NCBI RefSeq assembly: GCF_963422355.1
Contig: NC_085095.1
Location: forward strand, 7,310,812 to 7,374,811
DNA: 64,000 bases
From: Corticium candelabrum
Taxonomy: Eukaryota; Porifera; Homoscleromorpha; Homosclerophorida; Plakinidae
Direction: 5' to 3'
Numbering within the stretch: the first letter of the stretch is position 1; every line of letters starts with the position of its first letter. The position numbers and the translations under genes were made by a program. The notes beneath the pieces were generated by a model. That model was given only the letters and a program-made list of their open reading frames with translations. It was not told the origin of the DNA and ran no database searches. Positions 42,240 to 51,967 of this stretch are shown piece by piece.

Positions 42240-43985
42240 AGTCTGTCTGTCAGTCTGTGTGTGTGTCTGTCTCTAAAGCTAGATCTACAATGTGACACTG
42301 ATGATGCCCACGACGCTCGCGAGGACTCTCGCACGAAGTCGCCGAGTAGGTGTCAAAATGCTGACGCTGTACCATTTACAATATCATTTGATGAGCGTCA
42401 GCGACAAGCCACTATGCGCATCATAATTGTATACAAAAGTCTGTGATTCGGTTTTCATTTCCCGAGTTTCTCCCTCACCAAGTTGTCACAAAGACGCTTC
42501 CACATTATTTGGGAGCTCGGTTTTTTCGATACGCTTTTCCAAGTGTTTTTCTTGCGCCTCTCATCTCTAAGCTACCGTGACTTGATCTGCCGCAAGCAGC
42601 TGTACCTACATGTATACACCTTCGGTAGGCTTCTCTTCCATAGTTTACTTCCGGTTATTTCACTCCCAGATTTGATCTCTGATTTGCCGACAAAAGGCAC
42701 GTGCTTCCGGTTTGGACGCTAGAGTTAAAGTTGAATCAACTGCGATGCTGACGACACTCATGACGCAACGTGCGAGTGTTTACAATATGACGCCCGCCTG
42801 AGCGTCCTCACCAGCGTCATATTGTAAACCTAGCTTAAGTCTGTCTGGATATCTATTGATCTGATAGTGTGTGTCCAGATGCTGTCTACACAAAACAATT
42901 CTCCCCACCCACACACCTGTTTCCACGATCTTGTTCTAACTCGTTTTCGAAAGCCTTTCATAATACTATCATCTACACCACAGTCACGACATTTCTCCCG
43001 CCATAATCTGTCATCATAACAACAAATTACTACACACATTGCGTTAGAAAGCAAATGTTTGCTAACAAATTGTCGTCACAAAGTGTTTTCCAATATCGGC
43101 ATGTCTGTGCTGCTCGTAGTAAATCCCTTGGTTCAAGATTAGCAAGGACAATGAATGCGAGTTCTCTGGGTAGTAGTGAGATGAAATCTCGCTGAAACTG
43201 AGGCCTAACAACAAACAGTAATTAGACATAAACAGAGACAGACAGACAAACAGATAGACAGACAGACAGACAAACAACAGACAGATAGACACACGGACAC
43301 ACACAAACACAGAGAGACAAACAGACAGACAAAGAGACAGACAGATAGACACATGCACACAGACAAAGAGACAGACAGACAGACAGACAAAACTGATAGA
43401 CAGACAGAGAGACAGACAGACTTACTCTACAATCCCTAACAAATGTCTCTGCAATGCTGCATCGCATCTAAACAAAACACAAAGTGATGGCAACCAAGAA
43501 AAGTTTGATGCAACTCCACAGACCTGTCAACCAAATGGTCTAGCGCAATCTTCCGTTCCTCTGCTGTCCACAACTCAAACATATCCAACCACTGGTCCAG
43601 ATTTTGAATGTTGGAACTCGTCAGTAGTCGTGATGGTCTTTTCTTTGTGTTAGAGTCTGCACCAACAGAGCACAATCGTTTCGAAGGCGAGGCAACCATG
43701 TGAGGAGACTGAAGAATTCGTTTCATCTAGTATAAAGGAGAAATAGAAATGACTGACATGCACACACACGCACACGCACACACACGCACACACACACACG
43801 CGCACACAGACACGTGCACACAGACACAGACACAGACACAGACACAACTCACTCCTAAAGCAGCAAACGAATCATTTTCATCCATTTCCGGAGTATACAG
43901 ATCCTCTTCACAACGTTTAGCAATTCGACGCTGAGCTCTCAGGTCACGAGGTGATATTACCTCTTCCTCGATTTTAGCATTTGCT
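37360..43985 (-). CDS. FBXW7: F-box/WD40 substrate receptor of SCF ubiquitin ligase (5' end not found)
   Basis: Fourteen exons (minus): 43853-43985, 43524-43726, 43426-43467, 43067-43204, 42917-43007, 40419-40508, 40151-40237, 39991-40086, 39462-39646, 38382-38508, 38238-38328, 37835-37911, 37586-37778, 37360-37472; 554 residues recovered. Phases agree throughout. Order: acidic/basic N-terminal region, a WLDMFELW dimerisation-like segment, an F-box ([20 protein letters not shown] ... CRYW, LWREKC), the linker VLKGHDDHV, then WD40 blades with SGS-D and KVW signatures, ending [12 protein letters not shown]7 binds phosphodegrons and sends cyclin E, Myc and Notch for degradation (family knowledge). 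Blade residues [12 protein letters not shown] and [12 protein letters not shown] match the phosphate-binding Arg-bearing blades. The exon at 43853 starts mid-codon, so at least one upstream exon exists but was not located. Introns hold two sister MITEs. Confidence 0.93.
37500..37585. repeat. (CA)n microsatellite forming an FBXW7 splice donor
   Basis: The (CA)n runs directly into the exon at 37586. On the coding strand the exon's final G is followed at once by (GT)n, so the donor GT is itself the first repeat unit. Confidence 0.93.
37959..38009. repeat. (CA)n microsatellite, then AAAC/CAGA-rich tract to 38222
   Basis: Simple-sequence intron of FBXW7 between exons 37835-37911 and 38238-38328. 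Confidence 0.93.
38512..39450. repeat. Guanine-poor (ACA/CAA)n low-complexity tract
   Basis: About 940 bp of the FBXW7 intron between exons 38382-38508 and 39462-39646, made of CAACAA, ACACAC and AATACATAC motifs with very few G on the plus strand. Long minus-strand frames (up to 364 residues of Val/Cys/Leu) cross it and are artefacts of the skewed composition. Confidence 0.9.
39721..39801. repeat. (CA)n microsatellite in an FBXW7 intron
   Basis: 81 bp of pure CA between exons 39462-39646 and 39991-40086. Confidence 0.97.
40270..40349. repeat. (TG)n microsatellite in an FBXW7 intron
   Basis: 80 bp of pure TG between exons 40151-40237 and 40419-40508. Confidence 0.97.
40644..40734. mobile_element. 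Very short (about 90 bp) MITE with CCTGGTTCACAATAT ends
   Basis: 'GCCTGGTTCACAATATCGAC' and its near-complement 'ATCATATTGTGAACCAGGC' enclose about 50 bp with GATGTCGATG motifs. It has the same termini as the larger GACGCTG-rich family. It lies in the 2.4-kb FBXW7 intron. Confidence 0.65.
40740..41880. other. FBXW7 intron, no gene recognised
   Basis: The region 41640-41870 has a purine-rich 'GAGACAGGAAGAAGAAAGAG' stretch following 'AATAATATATATTGGG', which might be a solo LTR or promoter of a mobile element. No paired ends were found. Confidence 0.35.
41881..41928. repeat. (TA)n microsatellite
   Basis: 48 bp of (TA)n followed by (TATG)n, in an FBXW7 intron. Confidence 0.96.
42157..42272. 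repeat. (GT)n / (TCTG)n microsatellite
   Basis: (TG)n 42157-42238, then TCAGTCTG variants, immediately left of the MITE at 42277. Confidence 0.95.
42277..42835. mobile_element. PIF/Harbinger-like MITE, copy 1 (559 bp)
   Basis: Inverted termini 'AGCTAGATCTACAATGTGAC' (left) and the complement of 'CGTCATATTGTAAACCTAGCT' (right), flanked by TAA on both sides (42274-42276, 42836-42838). TAA/TTA 3-bp duplications are typical of PIF/Harbinger. The interior matches 44747-45296 over hundreds of bases ('TGGTTTTC'-type and 'GACGCTTCCACAT' blocks). No transposase. Confidence 0.75.
43225..43425. repeat. (CAGA)n degenerate microsatellite
   Basis: Occupies nearly the whole FBXW7 intron between exons 43067-43204 and 43426-43467. 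The donor GTAAGT reads directly into it. Confidence 0.93.
43760..43842. repeat. (CACG/CACA)n microsatellite
   Basis: CA-rich array filling the short FBXW7 intron between exons 43524-43726 and 43853-43985. Confidence 0.93.
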
Positions 43986-43999
43986 CTACAAACGGAAAT

Positions 44000-44740
44000 C
44001 AACGATAGAAACACACATAAACAGACAGAACGGCAACAAGCAGCAATCCCAACTGCTATGTTGTTGTCAGTGTGCGTGTGTGTGTTTCAGCAACGAGGGG
44101 CATGCCACTTAAGAGCAAAAGCAGCAAGCAGTACGTCAATAGAGATAAGACAATCAATTCTATCTGTATGGCAAGCACAAGCTTCCCTTAACTGCTAACC
44201 AATCACAAGTCAGCACCAACCATGTGCTCAGCCTACTCAACATGTCCCTTACTTTCTACCGTAGAACATAGCCACCCTTCGAGAGACCGACCAAGTCATT
44301 AACAACTTCTTTGTATTGTACTGTTCGTAATGTGAAAACCAAGTGCTATGATAACGTCACAGTAAATGACACTGCAGACAAGAAACAAGTTGTGAACAAA
44401 AGACAAAGTCGAAGCTACTCTTCGTTTCAAACGGCTACTATTCAATCGTAGAGTCACAGTCGGCTTCAATTGATCCATTAGTTATTAACACATTACGACC
44501 AGGTCTCAAGGACAACATCAATGTAAAGGAAGATGACAAATGGATTGATAAGACAAGATGAGCAAAGAATTTCACACATTTTTATAACAATACTCACAAA
44601 AGTGGACCCGGAATCAACACGTTCAATGATTACCAATTGATAAGCTACACAAAAAGCATTGTAATGTGACTTTGGTGTAATGATCAAAACGTTTCATACT
44701 CATGTGCTGTAGAGATCGAGTTTCTAGGGTTGGCTAATGA
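44000..44740. other. Probable FBXW7 5' intron, no exon found
   Basis: The FBXW7 exon at 43853-43985 needs an upstream exon supplying two bases. No candidate was identifiable here. Short frames show no domain. Confidence 0.4.
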
Positions 44741-44746
44741 CACTAA

Positions 44747-45051
44747 AAGATGGTTGTGTGACATGATGATGCTAGCAAGAACGCTGACGCTGAGTAGGTG
44801 TCAAACACTAAGGTATCAAAATGCTAATGCTGATGCTGTACTATTTACAATACCATTTGATGAGCATTGTATATCATGAGTACATATGATTGTGATTTGG
44901 TTTTCTTTTCCTTCCTCATGAACTTGTCGCACACAAAGATGCTTCCACATGTTTTGGCGGTCTGCTGCTGGGAATCGGGTTTATTGATTCCGATACCTTT
45001 TTGTAAGTGTTTTGCGTGAGTGACTCATCTCGGTATTCACTCACTCACCCA

Positions 45052-45094
<43 letters not shown>

Positions 45095-45142
45095 AGGCAC
45101 ACAGACACACAAACACCCACACACCCACGTAACCACATGAAG

Positions 45143-45186
<44 letters not shown>

Positions 45187-45296
45187 CGCTCATTAAGTGA
45201 TGTGCAAATGTTTACAATATGACGCCTGCCTGAGCATCCTCGCCAGTAAGCGCTGGCGTCCTCGCAAGCATCGTCATCATCACATTGCAACAGCCT
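44747..45296. mobile_element. PIF/Harbinger-like MITE, copy 2 (550 bp)
   Basis: Sister of the element at 42277-42835, with TAA flanks at 44744-44746 and 45297-45299. It carries internal (CA)n expansion at 45071-45184. Ends resemble 'GGTTGTGTGACATGATGATG' and its complement. Same orientation as copy 1. Confidence 0.75.
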
Positions 45297-45299
45297 TAA

Positions 45300-46024
45300 C
45301 ACAATGACTTGACCCCATTGATGATCCACCTCTCATGTCAATGGCCTGACATGCCAATTTACAGTTTCTAAATCCATAAATCGGCTTGACATTGCAGCAC
45401 ATGATGTCAGTTAATGTTTTTATGTTATCATAATCTCTTTGTATAAGGTCATTCCCATAACAGAGGAGATGAGATCAAACACATAATACCACATACTGGT
45501 AAACTCATCAATGGACACTAACAAGGTGGGTGCTCATCACAAGTTAGTACAACCACCAACACCCCCACCCTCTGTGTGACAACATACAAACTCCTACACA
45601 ATAGTTGTCACTCACTCAATGCCTAAACCTGCAGTCTCATGTGAGCATGACTATAACACACTAATGTGAGCATGGCATGAATGTATGCTGGAGTCTTAGG
45701 TCATTGTCTTTCATCGTTGGGTGTCAGTGAGTGCTGTGCTAACGCACTAACCTGAGGCAAATTCTCTCAACAGAATAGTTGCATAAACAGTAACACATGG
45801 AAGGTGATAAACCTTGAGATATTTGCACCAGGAAAGGATGTGAGAGTAGTACACATTTGAGGGTTTGTGTTGATTGTATTTAGTGTTTATGGTGTATTCA
45901 TGTACGAGTGCTTGTAACGATTTAGAACTGCATGCTAACAAGTAGATATGATCGACCAGTAGAGGTATCATGTGTCATAGTTTGTGTCTATAGTTTAGAG
46001 AAAGAGATAAGGACAAATGGACCA

Positions 46025-46058
<34 letters not shown>

Positions 46059-46238
46059 GGACAGAATAACTGAGACAGTCAAACACAACGATAAACACAC
46101 AATCAAATCAACTGACCAACAACACACAAGCAAACAGACAAACACACAAATTGACGAACGACAACCAAACAAACACAAAAATCAAGAAGAAAACGACAAG
46201 CAAGACAATCATGCTACTTTGCGACAACAACTGTCCTG
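45300..46238. other. Intergenic, no gene recognised
   Basis: No coding region or paired element ends seen. A (CAGA)n array is at 46026-46065. Confidence 0.4.
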
Positions 46239-46482
46239 GACAGACCCTAAATCCTATACAAATCTGTTGCCATGGACAGACTCTAAATCTGGATACAAAT
46301 CTGTTACCCTAAATAGACCTTAAATCCTACACAAATCTGTTGCCTAAACAGACCTTAAATCCTATGCAAATCTGTTGCCCTAAACAGACTTTAAATCCTA
46401 TACAAATCTGTTGCCCAAACAGACTTTAAATCATACACAAATCTGTTGCCTAAACAGACTTTAAATCATACACAAATCTGTT
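46239..46482. repeat. Tandem repeat, about 41-bp unit, about 6 copies
   Basis: Repeats of a unit containing 'TACACAAATCTGTTGCC' and 'AACAGACTTTAAATC', with single-base and 1-2 bp length variation between copies. Confidence 0.85.
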
Positions 46483-46600
46483 CATTTCACACACCACTAC
46501 AACATGACAACAAAGAAACTCGCTTTGCCTCTTCACCCTGTCTCCAACCAACTAGCAAATCAAACACCAAGACAAAAAAGCTTGCCTGCATTCACTGCAA

Positions 46601-47446
46601 ATGGCAGGAACTAAGTCCCTACAGCCAGAGTCCCAGCTGCTGTCCGACATCGTTACTCCACGACTTAGAAAGACACACAAAACAATTCGCTGTCGATTCA
46701 CGACGTCAATCAATCGACGACGTCTCTCTATCACAACAGAATCCACCACCACGCCCGCCGGATTACGTCAAGCTCTCACAGTGATCAGAGGCGCTGTCCG
46801 TTCCTTAGAGGTTCAACATCCTCTCGACCCACTCACAAGGATACGGGAAGTCCTTCTGGACTTCCGACCTTTACACTCACTAACAGACAACCACCCGACT
46901 GCACAGAAAGATTGGATACTCTCGCACGAAGCCATGAGCCTGGTTGTTAGCAAGCCACAACTGAGTGACCAAAAAACGTCCTCCCTGACGTTAAACCGCA
47001 GAGTTGACGCAACAAATGCACCCTACACGACGTGTCACACGCCTGCTAACAGCACACGCCTCGCTAAACGATCACATGCTAACTCTCAAGGCCATTTTGT
47101 GTGTTGCACTCCCCTCCCATTCGAGCCTCACATTTCACGTCCGCCAGCCGACACGGAGAGAAATCGGACAAGAAACGGGCTACACCTACAGCTGGCGAGA
47201 CCATCGAGCTTCCTGTCTAAGGCGTTGGAGTGCAAACGGTGCACAAACGGCGAAGCTGCGGCTCACCGAATGACATCGACCAGTTGGCGCGTCATTCCAG
47301 TCACTCGCATCAATTCATTCAGACACCGGAACAGGCCGTTTCTCTACGAAAAACGAAAGATACGCAAATCTAACGCAAGCCAAACAGTCGTGCTAGTCGT
47401 TTTACCTCTCTGTGCTCGACAATTGCTGCTGCACGAGCCGATTTGA
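46601..47446 (+). other. 281-codon plus-strand open frame, antisense to the HhH gene
   Basis: Long for non-repetitive DNA but without a recognisable domain, rich in Arg, Ser and Thr. It overlaps two well-supported minus-strand exons (47267-47343, 47406-47513), so it is more likely the antisense shadow of GC-rich coding sequence than a gene. Kept as an open question. Confidence 0.2.
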
Positions 47447-47513
47447 GGCCGTAGCGCGCGAAATGCGCTACGAGCTGCTCTGCAGTCGCCTGATTTATGT
47501 TCAGCTTTTCCAT
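47267..47513 (-). CDS. Helix-hairpin-helix (ComEA/EEPD1-like) protein, first two exons
   Basis: Exon 1 is 47406-47513: start ATG in a strong GCCATGG context, donor GTAAAA, phase 0. Exon 2 is 47267-47343, ending at a GTGAGC donor, phase 2. Together they encode KLNINQATAEQLV, then AAAIVEHRE across the junction into RNGLFRCLNELMRVTGMT. That is a two-hairpin HhH unit of the ComEA type, as in the N-terminus of animal EEPD1 endonuclease/phosphatase-domain proteins. HhH units bind DNA backbone (family knowledge). Later exons, and hence any nuclease domain, could not be identified downstream. The gene name is therefore left open. Confidence 0.6.
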
Positions 47514-48387
47514 GGCGTCGCTTCGCGCTGACAGAGTCGATGCAATGAGCTTGGAAAGACGGGTTACTAAAGGAAAACAACAACCCGACTGTCCTACGCA
47601 TGCGTAGAACCATCCACGAGGAGCCTCGGAGTGCAGCAACTTATTTACAATTTGTTGAAAATTATTGCTCAAATACATGCATGTTGCAATTGTTAATTAA
47701 AAATATTTATTTAATAATTGTTATAATATTTATTAATGCGATTGTAAAAAAATTTTTGAGTACACGTGTACACTTCCTGAGTACACTTGACGTCATCTCT
47801 GCATGCAGCTGCGATAATTATTGATGCGAGTCCGTGCGACCGGTGTGATTACATTGCCACAGCTATGCACTCAGTTACAAGCTGCAAATAGAATGACGAG
47901 CGACTGTCATTAGTAGATCATGTGTTGTTTACACGTGAGTCACGTGACGGAAGACGCACTTACATCAAGTTATGTTAGTAATGCAAGCATACTTTGATTT
48001 GCAATAGTAACGTTAAAAAATTTACTAAATATTTAACATTATTTTTTTAAAAATTAGTGTTAAATATTTAATAAAAATAAATAATTAATTAATATTAGAT
48101 GTATGACATGTTTACAATTAAAGATGACGTAATCAATTAGAGACTAATTATTGTAATGTCAAGTAGGTATGCAACCTAATTAAATATTATCATATTAAGT
48201 ACAGGAGCGAATAGAACAATAACTAGGGCATTACATGAGAGCGTAAGTGGCAAACCTTTCAAATGATATGTGCATCTGAGATTTCTAATGAGAGAGAAAA
48301 CATAACCAGTACATGCATAAACAACACACATAGAATACAGACAGACAGGCAACAAGGCAGACACACAAAGCGACAGACAGACAGCAT
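47514..48387. other. Intergenic, AT-rich, no gene recognised
   Basis: Mostly AT-rich sequence with short ATTTAATA-type runs (47690-47760, 48000-48090). This is upstream sequence of the HhH gene. Confidence 0.4.
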
Positions 48388-49079
48388 CTGGCAATTTTGT
48401 CTTGGCGGCTTCTCTCAGATTGGGTCTACCTTTGTCTTTACCACCATGGGCCACTAAATGTGAATGCGGAAAGTCACTAGAGGTTGAAGGGTATCATTTA
48501 CTAACATGAAAAATGGGTGGAGGCCCAGTTTGGTCTCACAATTCTGTTGTTTTGTGCTGGTCTGAATGCCTGAGCAGTCTACAATGCCAACATCAAATTG
48601 AACCAAAAGATAGATATACCACATCCAACAATAGAGCAGACATTGTCGTGTTTGACTCAAGATGTGGGGGAAATGTTGAGCTTGATGTGGCCCTTGCTCA
48701 CCCCTGGAGCCAAGACATTCTGCAAAGTGCAGTAACTATGGATGGAGCTGCAGCAAGAAGGAGAGAAGACATCAAACATAGCAAATATTCTAAAGAGCAG
48801 TTGCATGGAGGGCACACTTCTACCCTTATTCCACTAGTTTTCGAGCACTTTGGTGGGTGGGGAGAAGAAGCATCAACGTTCCTCAATAAAATTTCCAAAC
48901 TATACAAAGATGAAGAAGGAAGAAACAATCCCTTAGATTTTAAGACACATTGGAGAAGACGTTTGTCAGTACAACTTCAGTGTTGCAATGCCTCGGTGTT
49001 GGCTAGAAAGATGATCAGAGTAACATATGGACAGAGAGCTGGCCGGAGCCTAGATGTTGTTCAACTTTCAATTCAGTAA
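48388..49079 (+). pseudogene. Retrotransposon zinc-knuckle / RLE-like C-terminal domain with in-frame stop
   Basis: The plus-strand frame from 48388 reads RLGLPLSLPPWATKCECGKS. It then meets one in-frame TGA at 48506-48508, exactly where the last cysteine of the C-x-C-x8-H-x3-C knuckle should be. From the ATG at 48513 it stays open for 188 codons. That part has RADIVVFD ... ELDVALAHPWS (restriction-like endonuclease core pattern), then IPLVFEHFGGWGEEASTFL, equivalent to the block in the 33774-34445 fragment. It ends with a clean stop. It belongs to the same broad family as that fragment but is clearly divergent from it. Confidence 0.62.
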
Positions 49080-49228
49080 ACTAAATTTTGGTTTGTAGGC
49101 TCCGTAGGGAAGCTTTTTAATGCTACTTGTTATTTGTGTAATTGTAATTGTAGTTGTGCACTTGTTGTTCATTAGCTGTTACTTTAGTTTCACTTGTATT
49201 AGCTTTGATGTATGAAATATGAAAATTT

Positions 49229-49229
<1 letters not shown>

Positions 49230-49280
<51 letters not shown>

Positions 49281-49281
49281 A

Positions 49282-49322
<41 letters not shown>

Positions 49323-49375
49323 GAGACAAACAGAGAGACAAAGAGACAAACAATCAGACAACCAGACAGACACAT
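49230..49375. repeat. (CAGA)n degenerate microsatellite
   Basis: CAGA/CAAA array about 150 bp downstream of the retrotransposon fragment. It may be the element's tail or an independent array. 49380-49746 holds nothing recognisable. Confidence 0.92.
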
Positions 49376-49746
49376 GACATGTACAGATGTAAAAATTATC
49401 TATTATTAAGCCATGACGTCATGGCAAATTTAATTAAAAATACTATATGTCTGGATGCAGTAGTTGTACAACCAGAGTATGAAACCCATTCTATACTGCT
49501 ACTGACCTATGAACTCATACACTAGCACAACTGCACATCTCAGCCTGTAAACCTCACACTCATTAATTAATTAATCAATTTATTATTTATTAACTTTTCT
49601 CGTTTCCTAGCAAAGTAGGCAGTTGTATTGTATGTACAGCCAAAATAGTTTGTCTGAGCTTCACAGTATACAAACCTTATAAACCAATTTGAAAAGCTAC
49701 CAGCGACGATGGCAGTACCAGATGCATCACATTCATTGCATATTGT

Positions 49747-51165
49747 CTAGTAGGAGTGAGTTCGCGTGTGACTACTGCTACTACCACTCGATGATTTCTG
49801 CTGCTTTTCTAGCATCGTTGGCGAACGCGCAGTTTCCACTGAATTCTGACTCGAAAGTGAACCGACACTGTGATGGAGTTGATTTGGTAGCGATTTTAGA
49901 CGAGTCAATGATCGTGGATTGGCAGGCATCGACGACTTACTGTATGGCACTTGTTGAACTGATGGAAACCGCACTGATTTATCATCTAATCCATTCAACT
50001 CACAACCACTCTGATTCGGCAATCGAATCCCACTACTCGATGCAATTCGACCAAAACCGTCCTCTTGTACTGTAGCCATCCGCGGACTAATTTTCTGTAC
50101 CTTCGTCTTCATAGATGGCGAAACCGGTTCTTCAGTGATCATGAAGTCAGTAGCAGCCTTAACTTTCGGCAACTGAAACATAGACTTCGGTTGTGAATCG
50201 ACAGATCTCGATGTCGCCAACGAATCGACACACGAAAACGCATTAAATCCACAAACAGAGTGCGACGACAACGAAGGCAACGACAGGTTAGGAGTGGATG
50301 CAGAGTAAAGAGTGAGAGCCACATTGTTATGACCACTCCCTTCCTCTCCACCACCTCCATCCTCCTCACTATGAGACACAAAATGAAACGTATTCCCAGA
50401 CTGTCGTACAAGCCCATCCGATCGACCAGCAACCACAGGACTATAAAAATCAGACAAAATCTTTCTCCCCTCGTGTCTCCTCCTCTCCTTACACAACATC
50501 TTTCTTGCCAAAACAGGCGACAAAACCAGTAAATCCTCCTTACTAAATTGCCCACTAGCTCTCGCCCACTCCTCGGCATTCATAAAGTTATCCAAATCTC
50601 GAATACTCGACACCGCCTTGCCTTCCGTCACCAGCACCAATGCACACTCAGTATGTCCCAACTTAGCCGCCTGCAGCAGAGGCGTCATACCCTGCAGGTT
50701 GCGCTTGTTCACATTCAGTCCGCGACTGTAGTACGTCGCAATAAGTATGCGAGCAATCTCCGCATTGCCAACCGACGAGCAGTGATAAAGAGGCGAATTG
50801 GCGTCGACATCCTCTTTAAACGGATCGGCACCGGCCTCGACTAGCATCCTCACCACATCGCACCGACCAAACAGAGCCGCATAAGTCATCGCCGTCCGTC
50901 CCAGTTCGTCCTGCACGTCGACGTCACACCCATGCTCAAGCAACACCCTCACAACTCCCTCCCTCTTCGCGTCGTCTTCGACATAACAAGCTCGCATAAC
51001 GAGCGTCCGTCTCGACTCGTCGCGGACATTCACGTCGCCTCCTTCGCTCAACAATCGATGCAGCCGTTTCGCTGCGCCCTGCGCCATACAATCGAAGAGA
51101 GAGTCAGCATCAACCGCTCGCCTGCGGCCGCCCGGCGGCTGCAAAACGTGCTTTCTGCCTCGCAT
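49747..51165 (-). CDS. ANKRD34/ANKRD63-like ankyrin repeat protein, intronless
   Basis: A single exon. I take the start at 51165 (RGRKHVLQPP...), 472 aa. The frame is open to 51369, but that upstream part just translates a short tandem repeat. Residues about 20-190 form four to five ankyrin repeats, with GGDVNVRDESRRT, GCDVDVQDELGRTAMTYAA, GADPFKEDVDANSPLYH and KRNLQGMTPLLQAAKLGH. The layout (a cytosolic ankyrin block, then a long Ser-rich disordered tail with LPSLSSHSV-type motifs) resembles vertebrate ANKRD34/63, which are also single-exon. The function of that family is poorly known; ankyrin repeats bind proteins. It is located 0.8 kb downstream of the afadin stop, on the same strand. Confidence 0.75.
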   Translation of the reverse strand: MRGRKHVLQPPGGRRRAVDADSLFDCMAQGAAKRLHRLLSEGGDVNVRDESRRTLVMRACYVEDDAKREGVVRVLLEHGCDVDVQDELGRTAMTYAALFGRCDVVRMLVEAGADPFKEDVDANSPLYHCSSVGNAEIARILIATYYSRGLNVNKRNLQGMTPLLQAAKLGHTECALVLVTEGKAVSSIRDLDNFMNAEEWARASGQFSKEDLLVLSPVLARKMLCKERRRHEGRKILSDFYSPVVAGRSDGLVRQSGNTFHFVSHSEEDGGGGEEGSGHNNVALTLYSASTPNLSLPSLSSHSVCGFNAFSCVDSLATSRSVDSQPKSMFQLPKVKAATDFMITEEPVSPSMKTKVQKISPRMATVQEDGFGRIASSSGIRLPNQSGCELNGLDDKSVRFPSVQQVPYSKSSMPANPRSLTRLKSLPNQLHHSVGSLSSQNSVETARSPTMLEKQQKSSSGSSSSHTRTHSY

Positions 51166-51221
51166 TTGCAAAAGTATTCGAGCGACTAGGGCAGCATGGA
51201 GGAGCGCTCGACGTCGGGTGG

Positions 51222-51296
51222 CGTTGCAAATGTGCAAATGTGATGTGCAAATATGATGTGCAAATATAATGTGCAAATGTGATGTGCAGACGTTGT
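51222..51296. promoter_or_regulatory. Tandem TGTGCAAAT motifs upstream of the ANKRD gene
   Basis: Five near-identical copies, spaced 14-15 bp, of (G)ATGTGCAAATAT. The ATGCAAAT-like octamer resembles POU-domain sites. They lie 60-130 bp upstream of the chosen start codon. They may be a transcription factor array or simply a minisatellite; the regulatory role is inference. Confidence 0.45.
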
Positions 51297-51528
51297 GTGA
51301 TGATAAGAGGGAAAGGGGCGTTTCTGGTGTGTGTGATTGTAGAGGTGATAAGAAGATCGGAGAATGCATTTCCGAAAGTGTTGCCTTTCTTCTCGATTTC
51401 TCACGTTTTGTCGTGCTTAAGCGGTTTCTCTCCTCTCGTGCAACGTTGAGCCCTCACCCTCAGTTGTATACACCCATGTGTATCTAGATAGATACACATG
51501 CCTGGATAAGCATACATTGGTACATAGA

Positions 51529-51640
51529 CACACACACACACACACAGTGACACACACACACACAGTGACACACACACACACACACAGTGACACACACACA
51601 CACACACACAGTGACACACACACACACACACGCACACACG
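51529..51640. repeat. (CA)n array with regular GTGA interruptions
   Basis: Blocks of (CA)6-9 separated by GTGA, about four times, giving a 20- to 28-bp higher-order period. It lies between ANKRD and afadin. Confidence 0.92.
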
Positions 51641-51967
51641 GTTGGATTGATCGGGCGTGTATAAACAATTGTTGAGTGGACACCTGCTGCTTGTTGCAGT
51701 GTTGTAGAAACCGCTAACACGTGGCCGACGGCTTTCTGTTTAGTTTTCATCGGTGCGCATTTTGGTAATGATAGAAGTGATATTAGAATATACGGTTACT
51801 ACCACAAGTCATAACATTGTGTTTATGTGTAAGCGAGAGTCATGACGGCAGGCGAAAAATGATACTGTACATTGTTGCTAGAACGACTTAATTAGATTAG
51901 GTAGAGAAAAAGGTAGCCACAGTTTGCCATGTGTACGCAACCAGATTGGGAATGTGATAGCTTTGTG

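Noticed and set aside
51186..51369. N-terminal extension of the ANKRD34/63-like protein to 51369
   Set aside because: The extra residues only translate the TGTGCAAAT tandem repeat and flanking sequence. The ATG at 51165 sits just before the ankyrin block.
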